A stretch of DNA of 64,000 bases. Source: Aplectana chamaeleonis. Taxonomy: Eukaryota; Nematoda; Chromadorea; Rhabditida; Cosmocercidae. The notes under the pieces are model-generated. The model was not told the DNA's origin, did no database searches, and saw only the letters and a program-made list of their open reading frames with translations. Made by a program: the position numbers and the translations under genes. Where the stretch lies: positions 836,501 through 900,500 of the forward strand of contig JAPDOI010000122.1 of NCBI GenBank assembly GCA_029168955.1, in the 5' to 3' direction. The number at the start of each line of letters is the position of its first letter. The first letter of the stretch is position 1. Below, in pieces: positions 44,225-64,000 of the stretch.

Positions 44225-45780
44225 GGTCTCTTTTCAAAAAGTCCTCACTCTACTGCTCAGCCCCTATAGGCGGTGATGTGTACCTGTGCACGAATTGGCT
44301 TCTTTGTGCCTAACTACATAGCTTTCTTTCTGAGCATTTTTCGCAGCGCAACCCTCGCTGTTCTTCGGCTAATTCTGAACAAAACAGATTTTAACAGTTT
44401 TCCCGAGAATTTTTTTTATCGTGAACCGTGCCTTTGAGGTGGAGCAGTAATGATAAAATAGTTGGCTCAATTACTTCCGTCGCAATTTCATGTAGCTGTT
44501 CTTCACAGAAACAGGAACAATTTCTGATGGAAGCAGAAACTCTAGCAAAGGCTGAACTCATTTGTTAGCTGTAAGATAGGTACAAAAAAGAATATCTGCA
44601 GCTGCGTGCTATTCAAAGAGGGCCACCGCGTAGGATTGTTGTCCCTGTACACAAAAATGGAGAAGGTGAATCGTGTTATGCGGTATTAAATTCACTCGAG
44701 GCCTCATCGCTTGATTGAAAAAGCCTGATATTTTGAACTGGAGAAGACGGCTATTTCATTCAAGCGAAGCGGTGCCGAGCGAAAATTGGACGGCGAAGGA
44801 TTGTTTAACGAAAGAGTTCAACCCTCAGGGACAACTTTTGATATTTCACTAGTGGCACGGCCTCTAGCAACATTGACACAAGCGGGATAAGTTCCCTGGA
44901 ATAAATGAGAAACAACAGAAGAAAAGTCTGCACCGCCCCAATACACTCAACACTAAACCAAGCTTTTCACCCCAAAGAGAAACTCGAGATCTCACAAACG
45001 GAAAAAAATCGCGTGCGCGGCGAAGCGCAATCGCATCAAGCACAATATAAGGGTGCCTGATTTCCAGTTGGGGGCGGAGGTGGTGGTTTGCCTTTTGGGG
45101 TTTCGGGGCAGGACCGACCTTTTCTCCATTGTTTCTCATTTGCTTGAGGGGACTGAGATCCCGCATTTGGCAAGGTTGTTACATACCGTGACCCGAGTAA
45201 AATATAAAAAATTACCCCTGACGTTAACCTGTGCCTTCAACTCCTCCATTGTTGTGTAGTACCACTACAACACCGCGTTGGGTCAAGGTGGATGGAATAC
45301 GCTGACGCAATATTGCACGCGGCCAGAACGTGCAGTCACCTCAAATTAGGCGTGCTCGGGAATGTGTTGAACAGAATTTTAAGACTAACCCGAAGCTGCC
45401 CTACCTTATTTAATTGACCACTGCATGCTTGTCTCTCCTTTAGAGTACCCGTCCAGGTTAAGAGTTTCCCCCTCCTTCCCTGTGATTGAGCATTAGCTGG
45501 ACTTGGCCACTCACAGACGGGGCTTCGCGGGGAGAGATGAGCATACCACCTCGAGGTCTCTAATCACATCTGTGGACCAACAGGATCGTGAAACTTAACT
45601 GATTCTAGGGACCTAATTCTGTGGTTTCTAACGGCTATCTCTTGCTGCGAACTGCTAACGGTAACAGTCAGATCAGGAGCGTGACTGATGTGCGGCTGAT
45701 AAGGCTGGTTATAAAAGTGGCTGTAAATGTGTGCAGCCTCCAACATTTTCGAGATGAAGGCTGTTCTGCTTCTCGGTGCG
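44225..45780. other. Upstream region of the saposin-like gene
   Basis: It contains family-1 MITE ends (TATCGTGAACCGTGCCTTTG near 44419-44438) and a segment at 45050-45190 related to 21430-21550. A promoter cannot be assigned. MKAVLLL at 45754 looks like a signal-peptide start but its frame does not join the downstream exon. Confidence 0.4.
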
Positions 45781-45785
45781 TATAT

Positions 45786-45806
45786 TTCTTTTCTTTTCTT
45801 AGCCAG
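45786..45806 (+). promoter_or_regulatory. Putative trans-splice acceptor before the saposin-like start
   Basis: TTCTTTTCTTTTCTTAG ends four bases before ATG (45807). A pyrimidine-rich acceptor immediately upstream of a start codon without a matching upstream exon is the usual arrangement for nematode spliced-leader addition. An ordinary cis intron from an unseen exon is the alternative. Confidence 0.45.
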
Positions 45807-62267
<16,461 letters not shown>

Positions 62268-63279
62268 GTGGGTCTAAAAGCTTTGGTGCTTTCCATTTTT
62301 ACTACATTTTGCGCCACAGAACATTTGCATTATATCGGAGCGAAAAAAAACAAGGGTCCATCGCTTGCTCGTTCGCTCATATGCTGCTCTGCACAACGCC
62401 ACCATCCTCTCGTAGTCCCCTACCCTGTCTCTGCCCAGGTCCACAATGGATTGAGTGTGGCTCCAGAATGGAGTGTTCATATGTAGGTGGTTGTCGAAAG
62501 TCGAATAAACCAAATGTACCGGACCACTTTTCTGATCCAAGGCTGATAACGTACAGCCTGAAGGAGCGAGAACCCATGTACCTGAGAAGTCACACTGTGG
62601 ATTGTTGAAATTCTCATGTTGTTTGCTGAAGTTTCGACGGCGTTGAAGGTAGCATAAACGATCACAAACACGGTCGAGATATCAGCATAGATAAACTCGC
62701 AAGGCACCTACCATGTCGTCAACGACATTTTAGCGCTCAAATCCATTCAGAATGAAAAAATTTGAGAATATTCAAGCAATTCAGCCTCGCCGCTCGTATT
62801 TTCCCACCCCTTGGAGTAACAGAATGAAAAGTTGAACTTGAGAAAACATGTGGTAACTGAAAGTGATAGCACTATCAAAAACGAGTGCGCGAGAGAAACA
62901 GCTCAACTTGCCTGGATATTGCATGCCTGATTACCGATGAAATCCACCATTTAAAAAGCTGGCTTGAGTAGAGCGGCGTTCATGAAAATGGATGGGAGTC
63001 AATCGGTACTTAGACATGTCATATTCAGGTGAATCAAACTGTTTCTCTCACAGACTCTCATTTAATAGTGCTATCACTCTCAATTGCCACATTTTTTCTC
63101 AAATATCAATTCTCATTCTCTCGTTCGAAGTGGTGGGAAGTACAGGTTCGCGAGACGGAAATGATCAAGTACTGTCATCCTGGGGTGGCATGCAAGATCG
63201 AGGCGGCGAGGGTCTGCAAACATGCATCACGATTTCAATTCAAACTGTGGCGCAAACGTTCGGCGTTGGGCGTCCCTAC
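62268..63279 (+). other. Downstream intron of the saposin-like gene
   Basis: The closing exon with the last two saposin cysteines was not identified. A frame after GTACAG at 63147 (VRETEMIKYCHPGVACKIEA) is cysteine-containing, but its spacing does not fit and it runs into the TAGAGTGTTG repeat, so I do not assign it. Confidence 0.4.
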
Positions 63280-63783
63280 TAGAGTGTTGGAACGAATAAT
63301 TCTTTTTTGAATATTCGAATATTCGATTTATTCGAATATTTGAATATAATTCGAATAAACGAGTATTCGGGCAACACTCTATTGCGTGCTATCCCATCCA
63401 ATCCACTCAGGCAAACTGGGGCATCGACAACGGATTGATAAGTTGTCATTTCATAAACTGCACCCTCTTGACAACTCAGATCGCTCGCATTGTAAGCCTG
63501 AAACCTGCCTATTACCCAGCGACTTCCGCCTGTTTTCATGCTGTTAACATTTGGACGTGTCTCGTTTAGCCGCCTATTTAGCACGTCGACCGCGACGCAG
63601 GTCGGCACACCGACACGCGTCGCAGTCGGCACACCGAAACGCGGCGTGGTCGGTACACCCACGCGTCACGGCTGGGTCGCCCAACCTCCACTGAGGCCTC
63701 CCACGGATGGGCAAGGCTTCTAGATGCTGGGCGGGGTCAATGTACCGCATACTTTGGTAATTGAACCGCCTCCACTCTTGTCA
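63280..63783. mobile_element. TAGAGTGTTG element, second copy (shortened)
   Basis: It starts TAGAGTGTTGGAACGAATAA with a 100-bp palindromic head ending CAACACTCTA (63381), then the segment shared with 53360-53885. No matching 8-bp flanks were found for the palindromic head alone. Confidence 0.7.
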
Positions 63784-64000
63784 CTTAAATTCAGCATACA
63801 CGCTGGTTAACGTGGTTGAGGTACTAACTACAGAAATCGAATGGTATGGCTCAGAACACAAAGCCTGCGCATTCTGAAGCGTCAAAAACGATCCAAAGTG
63901 ACGCTACACGACTGAGGAGTCGCCCCGCACCTGTGTCTGCCCGCCCCTGTATCTGCGTCCTCCTAAACAGGGGTGCTGGTAAATTTCCACCGTCGGCGAC
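63784..64000. mobile_element. TTAA MITE, family 2, cut by window end
   Basis: TTAAATTCAGCATACACGCT begins the copy; it follows the 54378 copy closely (GAGGTACTAACTACAGAA, GACTGAGGAGTCG). In both places family-2 DNA lies downstream of the same shared segment, although at 54 kb a family-1 MITE intervenes. Confidence 0.8.

Noticed and set aside
45754..45775. MKAVLLL as a first exon of the saposin-like gene
   Set aside because: Its only plausible donor leads to an intron of 27 nt or a frame that meets a stop, so it does not join the downstream frame.
63147..63280. Cysteine-containing frame as the last saposin exon
   Set aside because: The cysteine spacing does not match saposin B and no donor or sensible stop lies before the TAGAGTGTTG repeat.

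Overview
This window is eukaryotic, AT-rich and gene-poor. Two facts point to a nematode, probably a clade V parasitic (strongylid or hookworm-like) worm. The short introns end in the nematode acceptor TTTTCAG or TTTCAG, and a likely trans-splice acceptor sits 4 nt before a start codon. The two genes I recognise also carry very long, transposon-filled introns. The genus is inference; no rRNA or mitochondrial marker is present. There is no bacterial-style operon, CRISPR array or tRNA that I could see.

Two protein-coding genes are recognisable, both on the + strand. (1) An AMP-activated protein kinase gamma subunit lies at 13458-28897. Its ten exons join in consistent phase to about 348 codons plus a stop and cover all four CBS repeats. 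Two introns are long (5.3 kb and 7.9 kb) and the first exon or exons were not found. (2) A saposin-B-type secreted protein has exons at 45807-45939, 45997-46070 and 62169-62267. Its third intron is about 16.1 kb, and the gene continues past what I can assign.

The rest is mostly layered transposable elements. 0-13 kb: an internally deleted mariner (7.28-8.21 kb), a 21-bp heptad-encoding minisatellite (5.1-5.9 kb), an 851-bp near-complete palindrome (11.8-12.7 kb) and several short hairpin elements. 13-29 kb: the AMPK gamma gene, with a decayed Tc1/mariner-superfamily transposon (24.3-25.6 kb) in its last long intron. 29-41 kb: two foldback-like elements sharing TACTCAG(A/G)CAA ends and filled with GC-rich minisatellites. 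The larger (34.55-40.13 kb) is inserted into, and splits, a Tc3-like transposase pseudogene. 41-46 kb: hairpin elements and GAATATTCG-type tandem repeats.

46-62 kb (saposin intron): two hAT-like non-autonomous elements with 8-bp flanking duplications, a jockey-type reverse transcriptase relic, a 373-bp (AT)n tract, and a head-to-tail pair of young RTE-type LINE copies (56.2-61.9 kb) with a third, inverted fragment nearby. Several MITE families recur: two flanked by TTAA with AGGCAG ends, one ending in AAGRGACCGC, and many palindromic GC-rich hairpins. The two genes have no evident functional link; their shared feature is intron growth by repeat insertion. All statements are from reading the sequence by eye; no database search was run.
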